Shown: positions 16,116-24,553 of the stretch, piece by piece | Layout: every line of letters starts with the position of its first letter | Position numbering within the stretch: the first letter of the stretch is position 1 | DNA from: Ruminococcus sp. | GTDB lineage: Bacteria; Bacillota; Clostridia; Oscillospirales; Ruminococcaceae | Reading direction: 5' to 3' | NCBI GenBank assembly: GCA_017542475.1 | Contig: JAFXXD010000008.1 | Location: 1 to 64,000 of the forward strand | Length of the DNA: 64,000 nt | Position numbers and translations under genes: made by a program | The notes under the pieces: generated by a model | Database searches by the model: none | Told to the model about the DNA's origin: nothing | The model's input: only the letters and a program-made list of their open reading frames with translations

Positions 16116-17450
16116 TCAGGCGACGGTGAATTCGTTCTTTGTGCCTTCGACAATGAACTCCTCGGACTTCTTGCCGTTCACGGAAATGGCGACCGTGTCG
16201 CCGACTTTAAGGTCGGGCAGGAACATTACCGCCGACATAAAGTCCTTGTGCGGAGTGAGGCTGCCGACTTCCTTGCCGTTGACGTAGAACGTCAGGTTGG
16301 TGTCAGCAGTGCCGCCGTTCTTGAAGCCGAATCCGACATACGGGCTTGCCGACGTGCTGGGCGCGGTGAACTTATTGCCCGCAGCAAACACAGTACCGCC
16401 CGAATAGTTGAATACCGCCGCATAGATGGAGTGCTTCTCCTCCTTGGTACCGCCCGCGATATGCATTGTTCCGCCGTTGATGTTTATCGTGCCGACCTCG
16501 TCGTCGTCGCCCTTTGCCTTGATGCCGTTGGTGCCGCCGAAAATAGTCACATCGCCGTCATTCATTGTAACGCCGTTGTTCGTGATGATACCCGACTTGC
16601 GCGAATTTATCACGTATGTACCGCTCTCGATGATAACGTCGTCATCGGAGTTGATACCGTGAGCAGCCGTAGCAGTGATATTCAGCGTGCCGTTACCCTT
16701 GAGTCTGACGGTATCGTTCGAGAATATCGCACCTGCCTCCTTATTGCCCTTCTTCTCGCAGTCACTGCTGAGGTAGTTGACCGAGCCGTCCTTGGGCTTG
16801 ATGGTGCAGCGCTTGGCGTCCTCGATATATATAGCGGGAGCAGTCGAATTGGAGATATCCACGCCATTGAGAACAATCGATACATTTTCATCGTCTCCGG
16901 GGACATTCACGCGTATCTGTCCGTCGCTGACAGTTCCCGTGAAGATATAGTCGCCGCCCGTTGTTATCGTCACGGTCTTGCCGTCAACGGTAACACCGCT
17001 TCCGCTTACGGTAGGAGACGAGCCGAGCTTTATCTCACCGTCATAGACCTTCTCGCCCGATTCGGAGGTAGTCTCCTGCGAGGACGAGCCGCCGCCCGAA
17101 GCCGCCTGCGTCGTAGCCGCTCCGCCCGACGAACCGCCCGACGAACCGCCCGAGCTGTTGCCGCCCGCAGCAGTGCTGCCCGAAGCCGAGCTGCCCGCCT
17201 TAGCGGTAGTAGTTGTAGTCTTCGAGGACTTGGTAGTCTTTTCGGTCGTTGTCTTGTCCGACTTCTTGGAGGTCGTGGTCGTGCCCGTACCCGTAGTCGC
17301 GGACTCTCCCGACGCATCGGTCGATGCCTCGGCAGATACAGCGGAGGTGGTATCGGCAGTATCACCGCCGTCAGAGTCGCTTCCGCACGATACGGCAGAG
17401 GTCAGCATAGTAAGTGCAGCTGCAATGGCTGCGAGCTTTCTGTAGTTCAT
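16116..17450 (-). CDS. Carbohydrate-binding domain (DUF4353-like) lipoprotein
   Basis: 444-residue surface lipoprotein. Signal peptide with lipobox ending at Cys22 (LTSAVSCGS). Residues about 25-135 are a low-complexity Ser/Thr/Gly/Lys spacer that would span the wall. From about 135 the protein has a beta-helix-like carbohydrate-binding domain with repeated short strands (GDYIFTGTVSDGQIRVN, VSIVLNGVDISNS, GTLNITATAAHGIN, GTMHIAGG). Binding, not catalysis, is expected. It is the third gene after a VTC-domain protein and a DUF4956 membrane protein; this trio recurs in Clostridia, often with CotH-like proteins, but its function is not established. GGAG precedes the start. Confidence 0.8.
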   Translation of the reverse strand: MNYRKLAAIAAALTMLTSAVSCGSDSDGGDTADTTSAVSAEASTDASGESATTGTGTTTTSKKSDKTTTEKTTKSSKTTTTTAKAGSSASGSTAAGGNSSGGSSGGSSGGAATTQAASGGGSSSQETTSESGEKVYDGEIKLGSSPTVSGSGVTVDGKTVTITTGGDYIFTGTVSDGQIRVNVPGDDENVSIVLNGVDISNSTAPAIYIEDAKRCTIKPKDGSVNYLSSDCEKKGNKEAGAIFSNDTVRLKGNGTLNITATAAHGINSDDDVIIESGTYVINSRKSGIITNNGVTMNDGDVTIFGGTNGIKAKGDDDEVGTININGGTMHIAGGTKEEKHSIYAAVFNYSGGTVFAAGNKFTAPSTSASPYVGFGFKNGGTADTNLTFYVNGKEVGSLTPHKDFMSAVMFLPDLKVGDTVAISVNGKKSEEFIVEGTKNEFTVA

Positions 17451-17557
17451 AGCAATTCTCCTTCATTTATGCACAGATACGGAAATTGTCAGACCCGCCC
17501 AACAGGTCTGACAAGCTCCGCGTAGGGGTTATTATATTTAGGGGGGAGGGTCATTTA

Positions 17558-18295
17558 TCAGGACTCATAAACCTTGTCGTCGTACTTGAAGAATACGAGG
17601 TTGATGGTCATATTGCCGTTGAGAGCACGGAGCTCGTCGATGAATTTCTTCTGGTCGATGTCGTCCTTGACGTCAACGGAGTAGATAAGCTCGAACAGTG
17701 TGCCGAAGTTTGTGGTCTTTACTCTTCTGAGCTTGTGGAATGTCGTGTACTTCTCGAGAACGGGGTCGAACACGCCCTGATAGTCGAGGTTCTCGGGAAT
17801 GGTGATCTTGAGCGTCATATTCTTCGACTTGCTCGCACCGAAGTTCAGCTCGGTGAAGACGAACATCACGATACCGAGAGCGATGAAGAATACGAATGCG
17901 AAGCCGATATAGCCGATACCGCAGGCAACGCCCGTTGCCATTGCGTAGAAGATATAGGCTATATCCTTCGGATCACCCGCGACGCTTCGGAATCGCACAA
18001 GGGTGAACGCACCCGCGAGCGTGAGAGCTCCTGCGGTAGAATTGATAAGGATGAGGATAAGTGCGATTATCGGGGGGAGCATTATCATCGTCATAACGTA
18101 GCTCTGAGCGTAGCCCTCCTTGCGGTGGGTGGCGATATAGATAAGGCTTATGAGGAAGCCGAGCACAAGTGCTGCTCCCACGCAGATGAAGAACTGTCCT
18201 GCTCCGACTGAAGTATCGGACGAAGCACTGGTGAATATAGAGTCATCGTCTATGTCATTGAGGATGTTACCGAATAAACTTACTGCATTCAACAT
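17558..18295 (-). CDS. DUF4956 membrane protein
   Basis: About 245 residues. At least four hydrophobic segments lie in the N-terminal half (FFICVGAALVLGFLISLIYIAT, a proline-rich segment MLPPIIALILILINS, GAFTLVRFRSVAGDPKDIAYIFYAMATGVACG, FAFVFFIALGIVMFVF), followed by a cytoplasmic domain of about 110 residues. The RFRSxxGDP motif typifies DUF4956. ATG at 18295 is preferred because GGAG lies nine bases ahead; a GTG at 18301 overlaps the upstream stop. Tight spacing after the VTC gene shows an operon. Known only as a partner of VTC and surface-carbohydrate proteins; no mechanism is proven. Confidence 0.82.
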   Translation of the reverse strand: MLNAVSLFGNILNDIDDDSIFTSASSDTSVGAGQFFICVGAALVLGFLISLIYIATHRKEGYAQSYVMTMIMLPPIIALILILINSTAGALTLAGAFTLVRFRSVAGDPKDIAYIFYAMATGVACGIGYIGFAFVFFIALGIVMFVFTELNFGASKSKNMTLKITIPENLDYQGVFDPVLEKYTTFHKLRRVKTTNFGTLFELIYSVDVKDDIDQKKFIDELRALNGNMTINLVFFKYDDKVYES

Positions 18296-18297
18296 AC

Positions 18298-19143
18298 TCA
18301 CACACTCCTGTTCATTAAGATATTATTTTTCACAACGGCTATTCCCGAGACGTAGATACGCTCGTTAGCCGAAGCCTGCTCCTGCACGAAGTTGGTATAA
18401 GCCCTGCCGTACTTCGAGAAGCTGGTCTTGTAGATACCGAGCTCCGAGAGCTTGCGCACGAGCCAGTCGGGCATCGCATCGCCGACCTTTATCTCCATAA
18501 GGCGCTGGTCGGGACGGATGATCTGGTTGCCGTAGCTTGCATAGTCGAGCCCGAGGTCATAGCGGCGCTCGGTTATCTTCCTGTCGAAGGTGAGACGGAA
18601 GTCGTTGTTGTCCTTGCCGAAGAACGCCTCGCGCTGGTAGCTGATGTACTGCTTGGGCTGTATCGGGTAGTGGTCGAGGAAGGCGTCAAGCTCGCTGAAC
18701 ACCTGACCCGTTATATACTTCTTAGCCGCGGGCTTTTTGCGTGTGGCGAGGTACTCAGCGCTCTCCGCGAGGGTCATGGAGACGCGCCTTTTAGTAACGA
18801 TACCGCCGATCTTCTTTTTTATCTCAAGGAAAACGAGAGAATCCTCCGACGCAGGTGAATAGTAGCTGCGGAGCCTTATCTTCTCCTTGTAATATGGCTT
18901 TGAGAGGGACTCGCGGATGAGATAGTCGTCGGGGGTATCATAGTATATATTGTATATCCCGTATTCCTTGCCGCCTACGCAATACTTATCGGGCTCCATA
19001 TACTTGTGTATCTCTTCGACGAGGAGCTTATACTGTTCCATATCGAGGAGGAACTTTATCTCTTTCCTTGCAAAGGTATTGATAGCCATATGTCCGTGAA
19101 CACGGCAGCTTCGGGGGACGTGACGGCATCCCTGCCGCTTCAC
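18298..19143 (-). CDS. VTC-domain polyphosphate polymerase-like protein
   Basis: About 281 residues. The VTC fold is a tunnel enzyme domain that in yeast Vtc4 makes polyphosphate from ATP. Basic strand motifs are visible: ARKEIKFLLD, IYYDTPD, EKIRLRSY, FLEIKKKIGGIVTKRRVSM, LTFDRKITER and LMEIKVGDAMPDWL. The start is uncertain: AAAGGAG at 19151-19156 fits the GTG at 19143, while ATG at 19089 begins nearer the conserved domain but lacks a clear ribosome binding site. First gene of a three-gene operon with DUF4956 and a carbohydrate-binding lipoprotein. The bacterial function is unproven. Confidence 0.8.
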   Translation of the reverse strand: MKRQGCRHVPRSCRVHGHMAINTFARKEIKFLLDMEQYKLLVEEIHKYMEPDKYCVGGKEYGIYNIYYDTPDDYLIRESLSKPYYKEKIRLRSYYSPASEDSLVFLEIKKKIGGIVTKRRVSMTLAESAEYLATRKKPAAKKYITGQVFSELDAFLDHYPIQPKQYISYQREAFFGKDNNDFRLTFDRKITERRYDLGLDYASYGNQIIRPDQRLMEIKVGDAMPDWLVRKLSELGIYKTSFSKYGRAYTNFVQEQASANERIYVSGIAVVKNNILMNRSV

Positions 19144-19173
19144 ACTCAACTCCTTTCGTGATTTTCTGATGTT

Positions 19174-19208
19174 ATTATATATTTCCAGTCTTAAAATAGT
19201 CTTAAAGT
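19174..19208 (-). promoter_or_regulatory. VTC operon promoter with direct-repeat operator
   Basis: Minus-strand TATAAT at 19174-19179. In place of a -35 box there is a direct repeat, AGTCTTAAAAT / AGTCTTAAAGT on the plus strand (19187-19197, 19198-19208), 11 bases per unit. This layout is typical of OmpR/PhoB-family activator sites. Confidence 0.5.
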
Positions 19209-19266
19209 ATTACCAAAAATAAGTAAACTCTTAGTAATATTTGTGACAGCTTTGTGGAATCTTGTC

Positions 19267-20388
19267 TCAGTCCCATAAAGGGTTCTCGCACAGGTATCTT
19301 CTCATCTGCACGAGGTCGAACATATCGAGCTTTCCGTCCTCGCAGAAATCGTAATTCTGCCGCGTGTGCTCATCGAAGGGCGATACCTTCTCCCCGAGCA
19401 GGAATCTGCTGAGCAGCACGAGGTCGGACACCCCGTATCTCGGCAGCTGATAAGCCGTGGTAGTAGTTGTTGTCGTTGCAGTGGTCGTCTCGGTTGAAGT
19501 TGCAGTCGTTGCAGTCGTTGTTGTCCCGCTCGCAGCACCGCCGCCGAGGTAGTCCGCGAGGAGTTCGGTCCAGTATTCGCCCATAGCCTTATAGCCGACA
19601 TTATTCGGATGAACGCCGTCGAAGAGCTGTGACTTCACATCTGTTACTGCGGTCTGCACATAGGCGGGACGGATATTCTTATGCGTTGACTGCATCTGCT
19701 TCACGGTCGTCTCAACTATAGTATTGTACTCCGCGACCGCCTTGTGGATATTAGCCTCTGCCGTCGCGTCGTCGTACTGCGTCTGCCAGTCGGCGGAGTG
19801 GCGGTAGTTCGAGAACCAGTCGTACACGCCCTCGCGGTTGGGGTCGAGGTCGGGTATACCCGTAACAAAGAGCGCCGAATCCTCGGGGATATTCTCAAGG
19901 ATATAGGTGATGAGCTCCTCAAGGTCTCCCCTGCTCCCGCTCATATCGTGGTTATCTATTATATTATTCGTACCTATCTGAAGCGTGACGATATCGGGCT
20001 GCTTCTCCTGAAGGCAATTGGTCTGCTGAAGCGTCTCGAGTATTCCGTTCCTGCCGGGATAAGCCTTTATCGAATAGCCGCTGTAGCCCGTATTCTCGTT
20101 GTCGAACTCAAAGCTCTCCCCTGTTGCGCTGTCGGTATAGGTGGGAGCATACCCGCCGTCCTTGCTTCCGACCATATCTATATTGTAGCCCTTTTCGGTC
20201 AGCCCGTGATAGAGGAACTTTCGGTACGAGCCCGCATAATCGGGCACATAGCCGTCGGTGATAGAGTCACCGATACACATTATTTTAATAGTGTCAGTAT
20301 CTCCCGCCACAGAATCAGCACCTCCAAGAAAGGGTATAGAAGCCGCCGCCACGACAGCCGCGGACAAAAAAGCAACGAGCTTATTCAT
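19267..20388 (-). CDS. SGNH (CE3-like) esterase with dockerin
   Basis: 373-residue secreted esterase, probably an acetyl xylan esterase of family CE3. Signal peptide about 1-28. The SGNH motifs are complete: GDSITDG with S42, GTNN, and the catalytic Asp and His in DGVHPN. A Thr-rich linker leads to a C-terminal dockerin. Its second repeat is regular (CEDGKLDMFDLVQMRRYL), but the first repeat (RYGVSDLVLLSRFLLGEK) lacks the Asp-rich calcium loop. The start is set by AGGAG eight bases ahead. It would remove acetyl groups from xylan within the cellulosome, complementing the GH30-CE1 enzyme. Confidence 0.88.
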   Translation of the reverse strand: MNKLVAFLSAAVVAAASIPFLGGADSVAGDTDTIKIMCIGDSITDGYVPDYAGSYRKFLYHGLTEKGYNIDMVGSKDGGYAPTYTDSATGESFEFDNENTGYSGYSIKAYPGRNGILETLQQTNCLQEKQPDIVTLQIGTNNIIDNHDMSGSRGDLEELITYILENIPEDSALFVTGIPDLDPNREGVYDWFSNYRHSADWQTQYDDATAEANIHKAVAEYNTIVETTVKQMQSTHKNIRPAYVQTAVTDVKSQLFDGVHPNNVGYKAMGEYWTELLADYLGGGAASGTTTTATTATSTETTTATTTTTTTAYQLPRYGVSDLVLLSRFLLGEKVSPFDEHTRQNYDFCEDGKLDMFDLVQMRRYLCENPLWD

Positions 20389-20550
20389 TAATTGCGCTCC
20401 TCTCACAAGCAGGCGAAGAAGTATCAAAAGTGTATGCTATCCGCACAAAGCGGCTATAATCCGTATAAAAAATTATTATTTTGCCAACATTAATAATACC
20501 ACAGACTCCCCGCGATGTCAATTAAAACAAGCATTTTAGCTTTAATTAAG

Positions 20551-20580
20551 CAAAAAAGAGTCTCCCGAACGGGAGACTCC
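20551..20580 (-). terminator. Terminator of the pilin-like gene
   Basis: GAGTCTCCCG / CGGGAGACTC nearly perfect palindrome with a six-base T-run on the minus strand. Confidence 0.8.
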
Positions 20581-20597
20581 GCAATTTTTGGTTATCA

Positions 20598-21194
20598 TCA
20601 GTCGTCGGTACCTGTCATCGACTTGTTGACCTGAGTATACAGACACAGCTGAGGAGTTCCCACTCCGCTGCCGCCGTCGCCGACCCAGACCTCTATCATC
20701 GCGTTGCTTTCCTTTCTGTAGCCGATATACCAGCGGTTGTACTTCTCGCCGCCTGCCGCGCTGTACTTTATCCTCATCTTGACATTGCTGTCGGAGGCCT
20801 TGTAGTCAAGCCGCTTGTTCAGGTAGTCGCAGAAGTCCTGCTGATTAGCGTCTATCGGAGTCCAAACCTTGCCCGAGCCGTCCGCGCCGCGTCCGCCGTC
20901 GAGGTATGCCACGAGAACAAGGTCGTAATTGCTGTTGGAGAGCGCATCCTTCTTCTGTAAAACGGTCGCACTGTTGGACTTATTGTAGAAGGATTCGTTT
21001 GCCTCGTCGATCTCGAGTATCATATCGACGACATCGGTATGTATGACTCTCGCGTTTGCAACATCGGCTGCACGCTTCGACTTTTTCACATAGCCGAGCA
21101 TAGTAGGAACAAGTATCGCTGCGAGCACACCTATGATAGCAATTACAACGATGAGCTCGATAAGAGTGAAGCCCTTTAGATTTTTCTTTTTCAT
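20598..21194 (-). CDS. Type IV pilin-like (pseudopilin) protein
   Basis: 198-residue prepilin with class III leader MKKKNLKG followed by FTLIELIVVIAIIGVLAAI; cleavage after Gly8 and methylation of Phe, with Glu at +5, are standard. The rest is a polar globular domain with a predicted surface role. The start gives the usual short basic leader and has GGGGGTG ahead. No assembly ATPase, peptidase or other pilin is nearby. In Ruminococcus, Pil-type proteins have been linked to cellulose adhesion; applying that here is inference. It has its own consensus promoter and terminator. Confidence 0.88.
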   Translation of the reverse strand: MKKKNLKGFTLIELIVVIAIIGVLAAILVPTMLGYVKKSKRAADVANARVIHTDVVDMILEIDEANESFYNKSNSATVLQKKDALSNSNYDLVLVAYLDGGRGADGSGKVWTPIDANQQDFCDYLNKRLDYKASDSNVKMRIKYSAAGGEKYNRWYIGYRKESNAMIEVWVGDGGSGVGTPQLCLYTQVNKSMTGTDD

Positions 21195-21238
21195 AATTGC
21201 ACCCCCAATCATAGTTTAGGATATAATCCTACAGCTAT

Positions 21239-21267
21239 ATTATAATACATTATGTATTGTTTGTCAA
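21239..21267 (-). promoter_or_regulatory. SigmaA promoter of the pilin-like gene
   Basis: Minus-strand TTGACA (21262-21267), 17 bases, TATAAT (21239-21244): full consensus. Confidence 0.85.
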
Positions 21268-21448
21268 TAGGAAATGAACATATTATTGATAAATCGTTAA
21301 GTTCGTTATTGTGATAACTTTGTGCTGTTTACGTTACTTTTTTATTGTGATAGATGTACAATCATTATTTGTCCGAACAGTTTTATGCCTCAAGATTATT
21401 ACAACCTGTAATATATCACTCCTGCAACTCCCGATATCGGCAAAGCTC

Positions 21449-21477
21449 TTGCTATTTCGGCTCATATATGTTATAAT
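21449..21477 (+). promoter_or_regulatory. Promoter of the zinc-ribbon protein gene
   Basis: TTGCTA (21449-21454), 17 bases, TATAAT (21472-21477). Confidence 0.6.
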
Positions 21478-21519
21478 AGGTGTACACGGTATCCGCTGTG
21501 ATATAGGAGGAACTGCAGA

Positions 21520-22488
21520 ATGAAAGATGAACTTATCGCTTCCATCGTCAACTCGGCAATGGGTACAGCGACCAACGTCGTGAATAAGGTTGCCGAGGAC
21601 CACCGCCGCACCCTCGAAAAGGAGGAGGCTATCGCCCGCGAGCAGGAGCAGACTAAGCGCACCATAGCTCAGGAGGAGGAGCGCACCCGCCGTGAATTCG
21701 TGGAAAAAGGTCTCGACAAGAGACACCGCGAGGAGATAAAGGAGCTCCAGCGGAAGCGTCAGGAGAACCCGATAAATACAGCTTGCCCGAGCTGTACGGG
21801 CGTTATGGACGTTGACAGGCACAAGGGACTGATGACCTGCCCGTACTGCGGCAACACCGAGGTGCTCGACCCGATACACTGCTACGACCCCATTCTCGAC
21901 GGCGAGCTCGTAGACCTCAAGCCGAAAGCCGCCGCCCCCGTGCCCGCAGCAAAGCCCGAGCCCGCTTACACTCCCGCGAGCGACATCAGGGAGTCAAAAA
22001 TGCAGAACGGCGTAATAATAGAGAAGTTGAACGTAAGACCGAACAAGTCGTTCAGCTCAGACGCTACGAGCTCGGCAGTACATAACGTAGCGAGAATGGC
22101 AACGGCGGCAGACCTCGCGTCGGTTGACGAGACACCGCTGCTGAATCAGCTCGTTTCCGAGGTGAAGAATCCCGACAAGCCGATAATGGACAAGGTAGCG
22201 TCCGCGGCGAAGCTGGTGGATACAAAACCCGTTGAGACTTTCGTAAAGCACGAGACGCGCGGACTTGTTCTCGCGATAATATCCGCAGTCTGCGGCGTTA
22301 TCGGACTGGTGACCTGCGGCGTGCTGATAGTTCCCGAGGTACTGGGCATCATACTGGGACTGATACCGCTTATCGGCAGGAAGTCGAAATTCGGCACACC
22401 GAGCAAGATAGTCTCGGCGATAGGCGTAGTCGCGAGCCTGTCAGCGTGTGCACTGATACTTGTATCGGCGTTCATACTCAAAAAGTAA
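21520..22488 (+). CDS. Coiled-coil / zinc-ribbon membrane protein of unknown function
   Basis: 322 residues, not recognised as a named family. Residues about 25-88 are a highly charged coiled coil (HRRTLEKEEAIAREQEQTKR). Residues about 90-112 hold a zinc ribbon with two CPxC pairs (CPSC, CPYC). A Pro/Ala linker follows. The C-terminal 85 residues carry two or three hydrophobic helices (LVLAIISAVCGVIGLVTCGVLIV, LGIILGLIPLIG, IGVVASLSACALILVSAFIL), as in DUF4190-type tails. It is likely anchored in the membrane with the ribbon in the cytoplasm. GGAGG precedes the ATG; it is a single-gene unit with its own promoter and terminator. Confidence 0.75.
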   Translation: MKDELIASIVNSAMGTATNVVNKVAEDHRRTLEKEEAIAREQEQTKRTIAQEEERTRREFVEKGLDKRHREEIKELQRKRQENPINTACPSCTGVMDVDRHKGLMTCPYCGNTEVLDPIHCYDPILDGELVDLKPKAAAPVPAAKPEPAYTPASDIRESKMQNGVIIEKLNVRPNKSFSSDATSSAVHNVARMATAADLASVDETPLLNQLVSEVKNPDKPIMDKVASAAKLVDTKPVETFVKHETRGLVLAIISAVCGVIGLVTCGVLIVPEVLGIILGLIPLIGRKSKFGTPSKIVSAIGVVASLSACALILVSAFILKK

Positions 22489-22492
22489 AAGC

Positions 22493-22524
22493 AAAGCTCC
22501 GAACCTCGTGTTCGGAGCTTTTTT
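22493..22524 (+). terminator. Terminator of the zinc-ribbon protein gene
   Basis: AAAGCTCCGAAC / GTTCGGAGCTTT stem with a T-run. Confidence 0.85.
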
Positions 22525-22689
22525 GTATCTTCATACATTGTTACCCGCCGAAAGCAGACTGAGCCGTTTGTACAGACTGAGCGAGCAAAGCGAGCGGGCT
22601 ACGGCGCGGTGTCCGCGCTGCCGATTCGCGCTGTCACTCGTAAACTCGCTCACCGAAATAGACGGCAAGTTTACTGCCGCGAGCCTTAC

Positions 22690-22880
22690 CAAATAGTAGG
22701 GGCGCATTCCGTGCGCCCGCACCCTTTACGCATCAGCACGAATCAACGCTATCTCTGTAGGACGACCATTGGTCGTCCGTTGTTTTGCAGGGATTGCGGA
22801 CGCGCAATGCGCGTCTAACAGCCGCCTATACCCTCTGTCAGCTTCGCTGACATCTCCCTACACTGTAGGGAGTCACCCGA
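22690..22880. repeat. Repeat cluster downstream of thiC
   Basis: Holds modular TGTAGGG palindromes (GTAGGGGCGCATTCCGTGCGCCC, GTAGGACGACCATTGGTCGTCC, GACGCGCAATGCGCGTC) and a CTGTCAGCTTCGCTGACATCTCCC/GGGAGTCACCC module like that at 15836. The stretch 22525-22689 before it is GC-rich with no supported gene. Confidence 0.6.
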
Positions 22881-22895
22881 CGTCCCGCACTGCTC

Positions 22896-24209
22896 TCACT
22901 TCTCAGAACAGAACTCCACCTTTTCTCCGTTGAGGATCATATTGGTAGTACGAACAGCGCACATCTTACCACACATCGAGCAGGTATGGCGCTCGGAAAC
23001 GGGCGTGCTCTCGTAGTAAGCGCGAGCCTTTTCGGGGTCGATACAGATTTTGAACATCTCCTCCCAGTCGAGCTCGTGACGCGCCTTAGCCATACGGTTG
23101 TCGATGTCGCGGGCATTGGGGATACCCTTGGCGATGTCGGCGGCGTGAGCGGCAATCTTGCTCGCCATAATGCCCTCCTTTACGTCAGCCGCGTCGGGCA
23201 GACGGAGGTGCTCGGCGGGAGTAACATAGCAGAGGAAGTCCGCACCGTTAGCCGCGGCGATAGCACCGCCGATAGCAGAGGTGATGTGGTCGTAGCCCGG
23301 AGCTATATCCGTAACGAGAGGTCCGAGCACGTAGAACGGCGCATTGTGGCAGATACGCTTCTGGAGCTTCATATTCGCGGCGATCTCGTTCATAGCCATA
23401 TGTCCCGGACCCTCGACCATTACCTGCACGTCCTTAGCCCAAGCTCTCTCTGTGAGCGCACCGAGCTCGATGAGCTCCGCAATCTGACCCGCATCTGTGG
23501 AGTCGTCGATACAGCCCGGGCGGAGCGCGTCGCCGAGGCTGATAGTAACGTCGAACTCGCGGAGGATATCGAGCACATCGTCGTAGAACTCAAAGAAGGG
23601 GTTCTCGTTGCCCGTCATCATCATCCACGCAAAGAGGAGCGAGCCTCCGCGGGAGACGATGTTCATCTTTCTCTTATCGCGCATAAACGCCTCAACAGCG
23701 CGGCGGTTGATACCAGCGTGAATGGTCATGAAGTCCACGCCCTCCTCAGCGTGAGCACGAACGACCTTGAGGAAGTCCTGCGCGGTAATTTCGAGGAGGT
23801 CCTTTTCGAGGTAGCCGATAGCGTCGTACATCGGCACAGTGCCTATCATAGCAGGCGACTTCTCGACGAGAGCCTTGCGGAAGGTGTTGGTCTTGCCGTA
23901 GTTGCTGAGGTCCATTATAGCCTCCGCGCCGAACTTTATCGCCATATCGACCTTGTCCATCTCCATGTCGTAGTCATTCTTATCGCCCGATATACCGAGG
24001 TTTACGTTTATCTTCGTCCTCATATTCTTACCGATACCCTCGGGAGAAATGGACTTGTGGTTGATGTTGCAGGGGATAGCCACCTCGCCTGTCGCAACGA
24101 GCCCGCGGAGCTTTTCCGCGTCCATGTGCTCCTTTTCGGCGACTATCTTCATTTCGGGAGTGATAATACCCTTCTTGGCGGCTTCCATCTGTGTGCTGTA
24201 TTCTCTCAT
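22896..24209 (-). CDS. thiC: Phosphomethylpyrimidine synthase ThiC
   Basis: 437-residue radical SAM enzyme that turns aminoimidazole ribotide into hydroxymethylpyrimidine phosphate for thiamine. Conserved stretches include [64 protein letters not shown] and [11 protein letters not shown]. The C-terminal CxxCxxxxC iron-sulfur motif is [10 protein letters not shown] near residue 415. The start at 24209 matches the family N terminus with AAAGGA ahead. It is the last thi gene on this strand, separated from thiD by a repeat-filled gap of 344 bases, and has no TPP riboswitch of its own. Confidence 0.97.
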   Translation of the reverse strand: MREYSTQMEAAKKGIITPEMKIVAEKEHMDAEKLRGLVATGEVAIPCNINHKSISPEGIGKNMRTKINVNLGISGDKNDYDMEMDKVDMAIKFGAEAIMDLSNYGKTNTFRKALVEKSPAMIGTVPMYDAIGYLEKDLLEITAQDFLKVVRAHAEEGVDFMTIHAGINRRAVEAFMRDKRKMNIVSRGGSLLFAWMMMTGNENPFFEFYDDVLDILREFDVTISLGDALRPGCIDDSTDAGQIAELIELGALTERAWAKDVQVMVEGPGHMAMNEIAANMKLQKRICHNAPFYVLGPLVTDIAPGYDHITSAIGGAIAAANGADFLCYVTPAEHLRLPDAADVKEGIMASKIAAHAADIAKGIPNARDIDNRMAKARHELDWEEMFKICIDPEKARAYYESTPVSERHTCSMCGKMCAVRTTNMILNGEKVEFCSEK

Positions 24210-24384
24210 TGGTTTAATTCCTTTCAGATTTGATTTTATGTCAGAGCAGACAAACAAGCGCTGCCTGCGGCCTTCCGATTTGTGCAACCATACAAGGTTG
24301 AAAAAATATTTTCTGATAATCAACGGTTTTCCGTTGCAAAAACGCCTTTTCCGCACCCCTTATAGAAACGGTCATCACGCGGAA

Positions 24385-24530
24385 GCATCTGTAGGGGCGG
24401 ATATTATCCGCTCGTGCCACAACCGCACATTTTGCGGCAACCGACTGTAGGGGCGCATTCCGTGCGCCCGCCATTATACCGCTGATCCCACGGCTGCCAC
24501 CTGTAGGGGACGGCGTCCTCGACGTCCCAT
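24385..24530. repeat. TGTAGGG palindrome array between thiD and thiC
   Basis: Three units: GTAGGGGCGGATATTATCCGC (24391-24411), GTAGGGGCGCATTCCGTGCGCCC (24448-24470) and GTAGGGGACGGCGTCCTCGACGTCCC (24502-24527), with the CGGTATAATGGC-like spacer in reverse. The rest of 24210-24553 holds a CAACGGTTTTCCGTTG palindrome (24322-24337) and no gene. Confidence 0.65.
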
Positions 24531-24553
24531 TATCTGAGCTCTCTAATTCCGCA

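Noticed and set aside
24210-24553. Possible second TPP riboswitch ahead of thiC
   Set aside because: The GCTGAGA and ACCTGAT motifs are absent; the gap holds repeats only.
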